From: Winogradskyella sp.
GTDB taxonomy: Bacteria; Bacteroidota; Bacteroidia; Flavobacteriales; Flavobacteriaceae
Direction: 5' to 3'
DNA length: 64,000 bases
Assembly: GCF_013213835.1 (NCBI RefSeq)
Contig: NZ_JABSSU010000003.1
Location: 567,841-631,840 of the forward strand
Positions within the stretch are counted from its first letter, which is position 1; every line of letters begins with the position of its first letter. Positions 55,426 to 63,095 of this stretch are shown here, one piece after another. The translations under genes and the position numbers were made by a program. The notes under the pieces were generated by a model. The model made no database searches. It was given only the letters and a program-made list of their open reading frames with translations, and had not been told where the DNA came from.

Positions 55426-56521
55426 CTATTTTAATTAAACTTTCTGCCACTTCTTCTATTTGCTCATTGGTTATCCCTAAGCCTGAAGGTATATAAAATC
55501 CATTTCTAGCTATTTTTTCTGCTACTGGATAACTTTCGGATTTAAAAAAGCCCATTTTATTAAATACTGGTTGTTCGTGCATACACCAAAAGAATGGTCT
55601 TGTTCCTATTTTTAATTCTCCTAGTTGCCTTTGTATTCTAGCACATTCTTCTTCTGATTTAGCAACAAGTCCATAAACCCAGTATATATTCTCAGCATAC
55701 TCAGCTTGTGCTAATGGAAGTTGTAAATCAGCATTATTCTTTAGCAATTGATTATATAGATGTCCTATTTCTCTTTTTCTATCTATTGTTGTATCTATCT
55801 GCTCTAATTGAGCTACACCAAGTGCTGCTTGCATATTCGTCATTCGGTAATTCCATCCAATTTCATTATGCACAAATCTTCTTCCTTTTTCAAAACAAAG
55901 ATTTCTTAGCTTTTTACAACGTTCTGCTAAGATAGAATCACTGGTAAGTATCATTCCGCCTTCTCCTGTTGTAATATGTTTGTTAGGATAAAAACTAAAA
56001 ATACTTACATCACCAAAAGCACCACACTTTTTATCATTATAGGTTTGACCATGCATTTCTGCTGCGTCTTCTATAATTTTTAAATCATGTTTTTTTGCTA
56101 ATTGAAGTATCGGATTCATATCTACAGGTAAACCATAAATATGTACAACGAGTATTGCTTTAGTTTTTGAGGTTATTTTAGATTCAATCTGATTTACATC
56201 CATATTCCAAGTTTCTTCATCAGAATCTATAAGAACTGGAACTAAACCTTCATTAATAACACTCTGTACAGGTGAAATTATTGTGAATGTTGGGCAAATT
56301 ACTTCACTACCTTTTTCTAATTCTAAAGCTCTTATTGCAACATCTAATGCTGCTGAACCATTGGATACTGCAATGCCGTAGTTTTGACCGATGTATTTAG
56401 AAAACTCATTTTCAAAACGAGACACAAAAGGACCTTCTGAAGATATCCAACCTGTATCTATACACTCTTCTAAATATTTCTTTTCGTTACCATTAAGCTG
56501 AGGAATATTTACAGGAATCAT
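55412..56521 (-). CDS. DegT/DnrJ/EryC1-type sugar aminotransferase, perosamine-synthase-like
   Basis: The 369-residue PLP enzyme starts IPVNIPQLNGNEKKYLEECI and has DTGWISSEGPFVSRFE, VICPTFTIISPVQSVIN, VHIYGLPVDMNPI, IIEDAAEMHGQ and the PLP-lysine region FSFYPNKHITTGEGGMI (Lys about 186). Length and motifs fit GDP-perosamine synthase (RfbE/Per) and relatives, which aminate a 4-keto-6-deoxy sugar. The cognate 4,6-dehydratase is not evident in the window, unless the epimerase at 47179 serves. Overlaps both neighbours. Confidence 0.9.
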   Translation of the reverse strand: MIPVNIPQLNGNEKKYLEECIDTGWISSEGPFVSRFENEFSKYIGQNYGIAVSNGSAALDVAIRALELEKGSEVICPTFTIISPVQSVINEGLVPVLIDSDEETWNMDVNQIESKITSKTKAILVVHIYGLPVDMNPILQLAKKHDLKIIEDAAEMHGQTYNDKKCGAFGDVSIFSFYPNKHITTGEGGMILTSDSILAERCKKLRNLCFEKGRRFVHNEIGWNYRMTNMQAALGVAQLEQIDTTIDRKREIGHLYNQLLKNNADLQLPLAQAEYAENIYWVYGLVAKSEEECARIQRQLGELKIGTRPFFWCMHEQPVFNKMGFFKSESYPVAEKIARNGFYIPSGLGITNEQIEEVAESLIKIVANG

Positions 56522-56946
56522 TCGATGTTTATTTTGTTTGAATTAACTGGCTCAAATCTGGTTTTGTCTCTATCACCAGAATATGGACCTTGTTTTACTT
56601 CTATGATTTCACTCTCTTCTAGCATTTCAAAACCATGTCCACCAGATGCTAAAAGAATAATATCTCCTTTTTCTAACGCTCTACTTTTAAGATATGTTTT
56701 CTCATCATCATAAAAATCGACTCTTACTTTTCCTGATTTTATAAATAAAACTTCTTGCGTCCATACCACTTCTCGTTTTACAGGATTATGTACATGAGGC
56801 TCTATCACATAGTTTTTCTCTCGCTTCATATAACCCAATTGTTGCGAAAAACTATTTGGTGTAAAAAAGGCAATACCTTCTTTTTCAAATTTTGAAGATA
56901 TGATGATTGCTAACAACGTTCCGTCATTTTTTATTTCTTCCACCAT
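56518..56946 (-). CDS. Cupin-domain protein of the glycan locus
   Basis: The 142-residue single-domain cupin has metal-ligand candidates in VIEPHVHNP (two histidines) and ASGGHGFEML (one histidine), with GKVRVDFYDD between them. The R-G-x-H-A-H-K motif of FdtA-type ketoisomerases is absent, so an isomerase role is not assumed. It lies between the sulfotransferase and aminotransferase genes, overlapping the first by 1 nt and the second by 4 nt. That implies a role in making or modifying the same sugar. Confidence 0.75.
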   Translation of the reverse strand: MVEEIKNDGTLLAIIISSKFEKEGIAFFTPNSFSQQLGYMKREKNYVIEPHVHNPVKREVVWTQEVLFIKSGKVRVDFYDDEKTYLKSRALEKGDIILLASGGHGFEMLEESEIIEVKQGPYSGDRDKTRFEPVNSNKINIE

Positions 56947-57911
56947 TACAAACCTTTTTTATTAAGCTTTATTAAAATTCTTTTTTTTATTAATTGAAAA
57001 ATACTCAATTTTTCTTCTCTATTTATTAGTAAATCTAAAGGAATTGAAAAAAGATTAGTCTTATCTGTACTATGCACTTTTAACATTTTTTCTATCTCTC
57101 TTATGTTATAACGAGAACTGTCTACTTGCTGTAACTTAGCTAAATATTCTAACGCTAATTGCTTCTTTTGTATTGTATTTATTGTCTTCTTCCATGAATC
57201 TAAATAATCACTTACTGGCTTAGAATGTTTATCTAAACTTTTGGTATCTACATGCTTAGAATTAGAAAAACTTCCTTTGACTTCATAATCCGCCTGCAAA
57301 GGTGTTTCTAAAGACAAAAAACTATTAATCTTCTTTAGTGTATTATCTGTATTTGTAATTAAATCTTCATAAGATATAGTGATGCTATCCTTTATAATTT
57401 TAATTCCTTCTTCAACTAGTTTCGGTGCTAAGAAAAGGTCGTCTATTCTATCTTCAGACTTTAAAAATTTCTTATAATCACCTTTAAAATTATAGTCTAA
57501 AATTGAAGCAAATACTGCCAAAGGATTTCTTACTAAAAAAATAAACTTTGCATTAGGAAAGAATTCATACAACTCTTTTATAATGTGATAATATCTTGGG
57601 GTTTTATCTAAAAAATATTGATGCTCTCCTAATCGATCTTTGTATAAATCTAAAGCTAATTTTTTAACTCTGTTTTTATAATCTTCAAATCCGTCTTCTC
57701 TTTCGTCTAAATACCTGGTGAAGTTTTCTACAGCATAAAACGGATTATAACTAGAAGCAATATTATTCTTTTTATAAGTATAAATTAATGATAGCATCTG
57801 CCAAGGTTCTGGTGATGAAACTATTTCAATATTATTAAGTAATAATTGCTGTAATAAGGATGAACCAGATCTCGGTTGAGAGATTATAAAAATTAAAGAT
57901 GAATCTGTCAT
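56946..57911 (-). CDS. Sulfotransferase
   Basis: The 321-residue protein has the PAPS 5'-phosphosulfate loop FIISQPRSGSSLLQQLLL (about 8-25) and the 3'-phosphate motif FIFLVRNPLAVFASILDYNF (about 125-145), followed by ITISYEDLITN. No signal peptide; cytosolic. It would sulfate a sugar of the nascent glycan. It lies 6 bp behind the Wzt ATPase gene, a position often taken by chain-terminating enzymes in ABC-exported O-antigens. PAPS-forming genes are not in the window. Confidence 0.87.
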   Translation of the reverse strand: MTDSSLIFIISQPRSGSSLLQQLLLNNIEIVSSPEPWQMLSLIYTYKKNNIASSYNPFYAVENFTRYLDEREDGFEDYKNRVKKLALDLYKDRLGEHQYFLDKTPRYYHIIKELYEFFPNAKFIFLVRNPLAVFASILDYNFKGDYKKFLKSEDRIDDLFLAPKLVEEGIKIIKDSITISYEDLITNTDNTLKKINSFLSLETPLQADYEVKGSFSNSKHVDTKSLDKHSKPVSDYLDSWKKTINTIQKKQLALEYLAKLQQVDSSRYNIREIEKMLKVHSTDKTNLFSIPLDLLINREEKLSIFQLIKKRILIKLNKKGL

Positions 57912-57917
57912 AATAGT

Positions 57918-59192
57918 CTAATTAGTATTCTGAGATTCCCATTTACAATCTAAAAGAACACAACCCATATCATCTTTCTGATAGGTTTCAAATCCAGAAC
58001 CTGTTTCTTCAATTTTAAATTGAATTAATCGATCTAATTTTCTAATCAATTTTTTCTTATGAATATGAAAGCCAATAGCCAATCTATAGTGACTTGGTAA
58101 TAATATTGAATTAGGAATAGCTACTCGGATTGTATAAGTTCCTTGATTTGTAATTCCAACTTCAGATAATAAAGTATTAGATGTAAATACAACGCGTTCT
58201 AATTGGTCAATTGCTTTAAACCCTAACTTAGCTGATAAATCTTCTTCCTCTACTTTAATTTTATAAGAAACACTAACACTTTCATTAAAACCAAACGCAT
58301 CGGCTAATTCATCCTTTTTAAGAACTTTTACCTCTAATATATCTGAACCTTCATTAGGCTCTTCATTAATATATAGCGATGTAGAAGATTTCATTGTATT
58401 GTTTAAATAATAATCTAAAGAATCTTCCACATTACCAGCAAATGCAACTTGCCCATGTTCTAAAACTATTGCTTTTGTACAAAGTGATTTTACACTAGCC
58501 ATATTATGACTTACAAATAATACTGTTCTTCCTTGACCTTTTGAGATGTCTTGCATTTTACCTATGGCTTTTTTCTGAAACTCAGCATCACCAACAGCAA
58601 GCACTTCATCTACAACTAAAATATCTGGTTCTAAATGCGCTGCAACAGCAAAGGCCAAACGCACAGTCATACCGCTACTATAACGTTTTACTGGTGTATC
58701 TATATATCTTAAACAACCCGAAAACTCAATAATCTCATCAATCTTGGTAGTTATTTCTGCTCTGGTCATTCCTAAAATAGCTCCATTGAGATAAACATTT
58801 TCTCTACCAGTCATTTCTGGATGAAAACCTGTACCTACTTCTAATAAAGACGCTATTCTTCCGTTTGATTTTATGGTTCCTAACGTAGGGCTTGTTACTC
58901 TAGATAATATTTTTAGAAGTGTAGATTTACCTGCGCCGTTTTTCCCAATAATGCCTAAAACTTCTCCTCTATTAACTTCAAAATTTATATCTCTTAAAGC
59001 CCAAACATAATCTGAATTTGCTCCTGATGATCTATCATTAGATTCTCCTATTTTAAGATACGGGTCTTCTTTTCCTTTAATTTTATTCCACCAACGATTA
59101 AGGTCATGGCTAATTGTACCTGTACCTATTAGTCCAAGTCTATATTGTTTGCTCAGGTTTTCTACCTTTAATATTACATCCGAATCTATCAT
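57918..59192 (-). CDS. wzt: Polysaccharide ABC exporter ATPase with C-terminal carbohydrate-binding-like domain
   Basis: A 424-residue protein: an ABC ATPase (about 1-250) with Walker A GIIGKNGAGKSTLLK, the Wzt-typical VGTGFHPEMTGRENVYLNG, signature RYSSGMTVRLAFAVAAHLEP and Walker B DILVVDEVLAVGD. A C-terminal beta-rich extension of about 150 residues follows (from about 275). In O-antigen systems such extensions recognise the capped chain end and so couple termination to export. It overlaps wzm by 4 nt. Confidence 0.92.
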   Translation of the reverse strand: MIDSDVILKVENLSKQYRLGLIGTGTISHDLNRWWNKIKGKEDPYLKIGESNDRSSGANSDYVWALRDINFEVNRGEVLGIIGKNGAGKSTLLKILSRVTSPTLGTIKSNGRIASLLEVGTGFHPEMTGRENVYLNGAILGMTRAEITTKIDEIIEFSGCLRYIDTPVKRYSSGMTVRLAFAVAAHLEPDILVVDEVLAVGDAEFQKKAIGKMQDISKGQGRTVLFVSHNMASVKSLCTKAIVLEHGQVAFAGNVEDSLDYYLNNTMKSSTSLYINEEPNEGSDILEVKVLKKDELADAFGFNESVSVSYKIKVEEEDLSAKLGFKAIDQLERVVFTSNTLLSEVGITNQGTYTIRVAIPNSILLPSHYRLAIGFHIHKKKLIRKLDRLIQFKIEETGSGFETYQKDDMGCVLLDCKWESQNTN

Positions 59193-60058
59193 ACAGTATC
59201 TATAAATGATTTTTCGGTTTTATTGAATACAACTAATCCAACCAAGAATATTGAAACACAAATTATAGACGTGATTATTAGTTTGTTTAATTCTAAGGCA
59301 CCTACATTAATCACCACAAACCTAAAACCTTCTATAATTTGCGACAATGGATTGTATTCAACTATTTTACCCACAAGATTAGGAAACTTTCCTTTAGCTT
59401 CACTTAATGGATATGGAACCGCTGATAAATACATTAGCAATTGAACGCCAAAACTTACTAATACTGTTAAGTCTCTATATTTAGTGGTCATTGCAGATAA
59501 TAACATACCAATACCCAAACCAAACAACGCCATTAATAAAACATACAATGGTAACAACCACATGTAAATTAAATTAAATATTAAATCATCACCTTGAACA
59601 GCAAGAAAATAAATATAAAACCCTACTAAAATCAACAACTGAATAGCCAATTTTAACAAGTTAGATATAGTTACTGATATTGGCATTATTACTCTTGGAA
59701 AATATACTTTTCCAAAAATATTCTGATTTTTAGTAAAGGTATTTGATGTACCTGTTAGACATTGTTTAAAGTAATTCCAAAGTGTAATACCTGTAAGATT
59801 GAACAAAAAAGGATCTACACTACCTGTTTTAATTTGCCCTAAATTATTAAAAATTAAAGTGAAAATTACCGACGTAAATAATGGTTGTATAACATACCAT
59901 AGTGGTCCTAAAATGGTTTGCTTATAAGCGGTAATAATATCTCGCTTAACAAAAAGAAACAACAAATCTCTATAACGCCAAATATCAGCAAAATTGAAGT
60001 CAATCAACCTGTGCTTAGAGGATATCACGTACAACCACTTATCTTGAGTGTCCTTCAA
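59189..60058 (-). CDS. wzm: Polysaccharide ABC exporter permease
   Basis: The 289-residue ABC-2 type permease has about six TM helices, the N-terminal amphipathic region WRYRDLLFLFVKRDIITAYK followed by QTILGPLWYVIQPLFTSVIF, and LLSAMTTKYRDLTVLVSFG. These are standard for Wzm/KpsM-type polysaccharide exporters. With Wzt it would flip a polyprenol-linked, full-length glycan. It begins a new unit: a terminator lies directly upstream, and about 105 bases remain for a promoter, where no convincing TAnnTTTG was found. Confidence 0.9.
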   Translation of the reverse strand: MKDTQDKWLYVISSKHRLIDFNFADIWRYRDLLFLFVKRDIITAYKQTILGPLWYVIQPLFTSVIFTLIFNNLGQIKTGSVDPFLFNLTGITLWNYFKQCLTGTSNTFTKNQNIFGKVYFPRVIMPISVTISNLLKLAIQLLILVGFYIYFLAVQGDDLIFNLIYMWLLPLYVLLMALFGLGIGMLLSAMTTKYRDLTVLVSFGVQLLMYLSAVPYPLSEAKGKFPNLVGKIVEYNPLSQIIEGFRFVVINVGALELNKLIITSIICVSIFLVGLVVFNKTEKSFIDTV

Positions 60059-60164
60059 ACTATCAATTAATTTGTGAACGAATATACTAAATGAAATAAT
60101 CCTTTAATATGATTACTCAGCCTTTTATTAAGAATGATTTTAACATCATCTCATCAGAAACAAA

Positions 60165-60189
60165 AAAACCATCTTAAAAAGATGGTTTT
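60165..60189 (-). terminator. Terminator behind the TviC-like gene
   Basis: Read on the minus strand, AAAACCATCTT-TTT-AAGATGGTTTT gives an 11-bp stem with a 3-base loop, continuing into a T-run. It lies 19 bp after the stop at 60209 and separates the kinase/initiator/uronate genes from the wzm-wzt unit. Confidence 0.85.
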
Positions 60190-60208
60190 CAGTGTTATAT
60201 TATAAAGA

Positions 60209-61192
60209 CTAATTAAAATAGTCCCAAGTTATCTTCAATCCTTCCCGTACTGTATATTCAGGTTTATAACCTAGTAATTTCTCCGCTTTCGAAATATCTG
60301 CTAAAGAATCTCTTACATCTCCTTGCCTAGGTGGTCCATAAACGGCTTCTAATTCAGATTTAGCAGCGATTTTTAGTGAATCCCATAAGTAATTCACAGA
60401 AATACGTTCACCACAAGCTACATTAAACACTTCATTAGCAGCATCTTTAGAAGCAAAAAAACCTCTTACATTAGCCTGAACTGCATTATCTACGAAAGTA
60501 AAATCTCTAGTTTGCTCACCATCACCATTAATCTTAGACGCTTTATTATCCTTTAGAGCTTGCATAAATAATGGTATTACAGCTGCGTAAGCTCCATTTG
60601 GACTTTGCTTAGGTCCAAATACATTAAAATATCTTAACCCAATGACATCTGTATTATATGTTTTACCAAAAACATCAGCGTATAACTCATTTACATATTT
60701 AGTTACAGCATATGGCGACAGAGGTTTACCGATATTATCCTCAACCTTCGGTAAAGATTTGCTATCACCATAAGTAGAACTAGAAGCAGCATACACCATG
60801 CGTTTCACACTAGAACTATCTTTTATAGCTATTAACATATTTAAAAAACCCGAAATATTAACAGCATTAGAAGTTGCTGGATCATTAATTGATCTTGGAA
60901 CAGAACCTAAGGCAGCTTGATGAGACACATAATCAATTCCGTCAATTGCTTTTACACAAGTATCTAAATCTCTAATATCACCTTCCATTAATTCAAATGC
61001 AGGATTATCTTCAAATTCGGTAAGATTTTCTCTATATCCATTAGAAAAATTGTCCAATACTCTAACTTTTTTCGCCCCATAATTCAATAGATACTCAACA
61101 ATATTAGAGCCTATAAATCCTGCACCACCCGTAATCAAAAAACTTAAATTTGATAAGTTTTCTGAATGATATTTATTTAAATACATTTTCAT
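60209..61192 (-). CDS. UDP-N-acetylglucosamine(uronate) 4-epimerase, WbpP/TviC-like
   Basis: The 327-residue extended SDR has TGGAGFIGSNIVEYLL at its NAD site, YAASSSTYGDSKSLPKVED, and SPYAVTKYVNELYADVF containing the YxxxK pair, then LRYFNVFGPKQSPNGAYAAV and NGDGEQTRDFTFVDNAV. This matches WbpP/TviC, which interconvert UDP-GlcNAc(A) and UDP-GalNAc(A). Its pairing with the TviB-like dehydrogenase directly upstream supports a route to UDP-GalNAcA. The start may lie one codon further in (MYLNKYH). Confidence 0.9.
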   Translation of the reverse strand: MKMYLNKYHSENLSNLSFLITGGAGFIGSNIVEYLLNYGAKKVRVLDNFSNGYRENLTEFEDNPAFELMEGDIRDLDTCVKAIDGIDYVSHQAALGSVPRSINDPATSNAVNISGFLNMLIAIKDSSSVKRMVYAASSSTYGDSKSLPKVEDNIGKPLSPYAVTKYVNELYADVFGKTYNTDVIGLRYFNVFGPKQSPNGAYAAVIPLFMQALKDNKASKINGDGEQTRDFTFVDNAVQANVRGFFASKDAANEVFNVACGERISVNYLWDSLKIAAKSELEAVYGPPRQGDVRDSLADISKAEKLLGYKPEYTVREGLKITWDYFN

Positions 61193-61200
61193 AAAATTAA

Positions 61201-62496
61201 TTATAATCTCGCGTCCACACTTTCTTTAGGCAATAATGACTTCACATCAAAAATCACACATTTATCTGACTTTAAATCCTTTAAAGACATATCTAAAAAT
61301 TCCTTATGTGAAACAGCTAAGATTATTGCATCATAATCAGAATTTAACTCAGATAGAGATGTTTTCAGGTCTAGTTTATATTCATGATGCACCTCCTCTT
61401 TTGAAGCCCATGGATCATAAACATCCACATTTACATGATAAGATTGTAGTTCATCAATTATATCTATAACCCTAGAATTTCTAATATCGGGACAATTTTC
61501 CTTAAATGTAATTCCTAATACCAAAACATTAGAACCTTTAATTGTTGCTCCTTTATTAATCATCATTTTCACGGTCTCAGTTGCAACATAGGACCCCATA
61601 CTATCATTCATTTTTCGACCAGCTAAAATAATTTCAGGATCATATCCTGATTCTATGGCCTTTTGCGCCAAATAAAATGGATCTACACCTATACAATGTC
61701 CACCAACTAAACCTGGTGAAAATTTTAAGAAATTCCATTTTGTTCCTGCGGCTTCTAAAACCTCCTTAGTATCAATATCGAGAAGTCTAAAAATCTTAGA
61801 AAGCTCATTAACAAAAGCAATATTAATATCCCTTTGGGAGTTTTCAATAACCTTAGCGGCTTCTGCCACCTTAATTGATGGTGCCAAATGTGTTCCTGCA
61901 GTAATTACTTTTTTATATAGTTGATCAACTTTCTCAGCAATTTCTGGAGTAGAACCTGAAGTCACCTTTAATATCTTAGTGACTGTATGGTGTTTATCAC
62001 CTGGATTTATTCGTTCAGGAGAGTAACCAGCAAAAAAATCATTGTTATATTTTAATCCTGAAGTTTTTTCTAAAACCGGAATACAAATATCTTCTGTTGC
62101 CCCTGGATAAACAGTGGACTCATACACAACAACATCATTAGCCTTTAACACTTTTCCTACTGTTTCACTTGCTTTAATCAATGGTGTAAAGACTGGTTTG
62201 TTAAGTGCATCTGTAGGAGTCGGCACAGTAATGATATATATATTACAATTAGATAGCGCTTCAAGACTATCTGTAATATATAGTCCCTTTTCAATATTTA
62301 AATCTGATATAAGTACTGATTTAAGATGATCATCGTCAACTTCGAGGGTCTTGTCAACACCAGAATTTAGCTCTTGAACTCTTTGAGCATTAATATCAAA
62401 TCCAACAACTTGAAATTGTTTCGCAAACTCAACAGCAAGTGGAAGACCCACATAACCTAAGCCAATAATTGCTATTTTATCTTCGTTAGTTATCAT
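61201..62496 (-). CDS. UDP-sugar 6-dehydrogenase, TviB/WbpO-like
   Basis: The 431-residue enzyme starts IAIIGLGYVGLPLAVEFAKQ and has YESTVYPGATEDICIPVLE, YSPERINPGDKHHTVTKI, NSQRDINIAFVNELSKIF and the catalytic cysteine in VGGHCIGVDPFYLA. NSQRDINIA is characteristic of the UDP-HexNAc dehydrogenases (TviB, WbpO) rather than of UDP-glucose dehydrogenase. It oxidises UDP-GlcNAc or UDP-GalNAc to the uronic acid. It overlaps the initiating transferase gene by 11 nt and precedes the epimerase gene by 8 bp. Confidence 0.9.
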   Translation of the reverse strand: MITNEDKIAIIGLGYVGLPLAVEFAKQFQVVGFDINAQRVQELNSGVDKTLEVDDDHLKSVLISDLNIEKGLYITDSLEALSNCNIYIITVPTPTDALNKPVFTPLIKASETVGKVLKANDVVVYESTVYPGATEDICIPVLEKTSGLKYNNDFFAGYSPERINPGDKHHTVTKILKVTSGSTPEIAEKVDQLYKKVITAGTHLAPSIKVAEAAKVIENSQRDINIAFVNELSKIFRLLDIDTKEVLEAAGTKWNFLKFSPGLVGGHCIGVDPFYLAQKAIESGYDPEIILAGRKMNDSMGSYVATETVKMMINKGATIKGSNVLVLGITFKENCPDIRNSRVIDIIDELQSYHVNVDVYDPWASKEEVHHEYKLDLKTSLSELNSDYDAIILAVSHKEFLDMSLKDLKSDKCVIFDVKSLLPKESVDARL

Positions 62497-63082
62497 TTAT
62501 TAAGGTAGATTTTAAAATGAGTTTCAAATCTAAACAAAAACTATAGTTCTGAACATAATATTTATTAATTTTCACCTTATCTACCCAAATAACCGTTCTA
62601 TTGTATGTTTCTGGATCTAATTGCTGCTTTAGAATCTCCTCTTCATTTTTATACTTAAGTGTTGCTGAACCTGTTACACCAGGTTTTACTTTTAATATAA
62701 CCCGATCATCCCCTTCAAGTTTATCTGCAAATCCGGGAATATCTGGACGAGGACCAACAAAACTCATATCACCTTTAATAACATTAAACAATTGAGGCAA
62801 TTCGTCTAACTTAGTTTTTCGTAAAAACCTGCCAAATTGAGTTGCTTTATTATCTAAATGACCTAGTTCATGCGTTCCTTCTCGAAGTGTTCTAATTTTA
62901 TAGATTTTAAAAAACTTGGCATTTTGACCAACCCGTGTTTGCGTAAACATGCCGTATTTCCAGATGTCTATTGTAGCTACAGTAACTAAAATTAAAATTG
63001 GTAAGATTAAAATTGGCAAAAGAAGACAAGCCAAAGTTAAATCAAAAAAACGCTTAACAACTAATTGAGTATTCGTTATCAC
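62486..63082 (-). CDS. Minimal initiating sugar-phosphate transferase (PglC/WcaJ-C type)
   Basis: The 198-residue protein has a single N-terminal membrane helix (about 14-38) and one catalytic domain: QTRVGQNAKFFKIYKIRTL, RKTKLDELPQLFNVIKGDMS, FVGPRPDIPGF and VKPGVTGSATL. It lacks the multi-span N-terminus of the enzyme at 32944, so it is a PglC-size phosphoglycosyl transferase. It should transfer a sugar-1-phosphate to undecaprenyl phosphate. Its position next to the TviB/TviC pair suggests a HexNAc-type first sugar (inference). Confidence 0.9.
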   Translation of the reverse strand: MITNTQLVVKRFFDLTLACLLLPILILPILILVTVATIDIWKYGMFTQTRVGQNAKFFKIYKIRTLREGTHELGHLDNKATQFGRFLRKTKLDELPQLFNVIKGDMSFVGPRPDIPGFADKLEGDDRVILKVKPGVTGSATLKYKNEEEILKQQLDPETYNRTVIWVDKVKINKYYVQNYSFCLDLKLILKSTLINDN

Positions 63083-63095
63083 AAAATATGAATTC

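Noticed and set aside
55412..56521. Aminotransferase as LegC of a legionaminic acid pathway with the neu genes
   Set aside because: Motifs fit perosamine synthase better, and no partner dehydratase or acetyltransferase of that pathway was recognised; the neu triplet alone suffices for sialic acid.
60059..60164. Promoter before wzm
   Set aside because: TATATTCG is one mismatch from TAnnTTTG, but many such sequences occur by chance in AT-rich DNA and no spaced -33 was seen.
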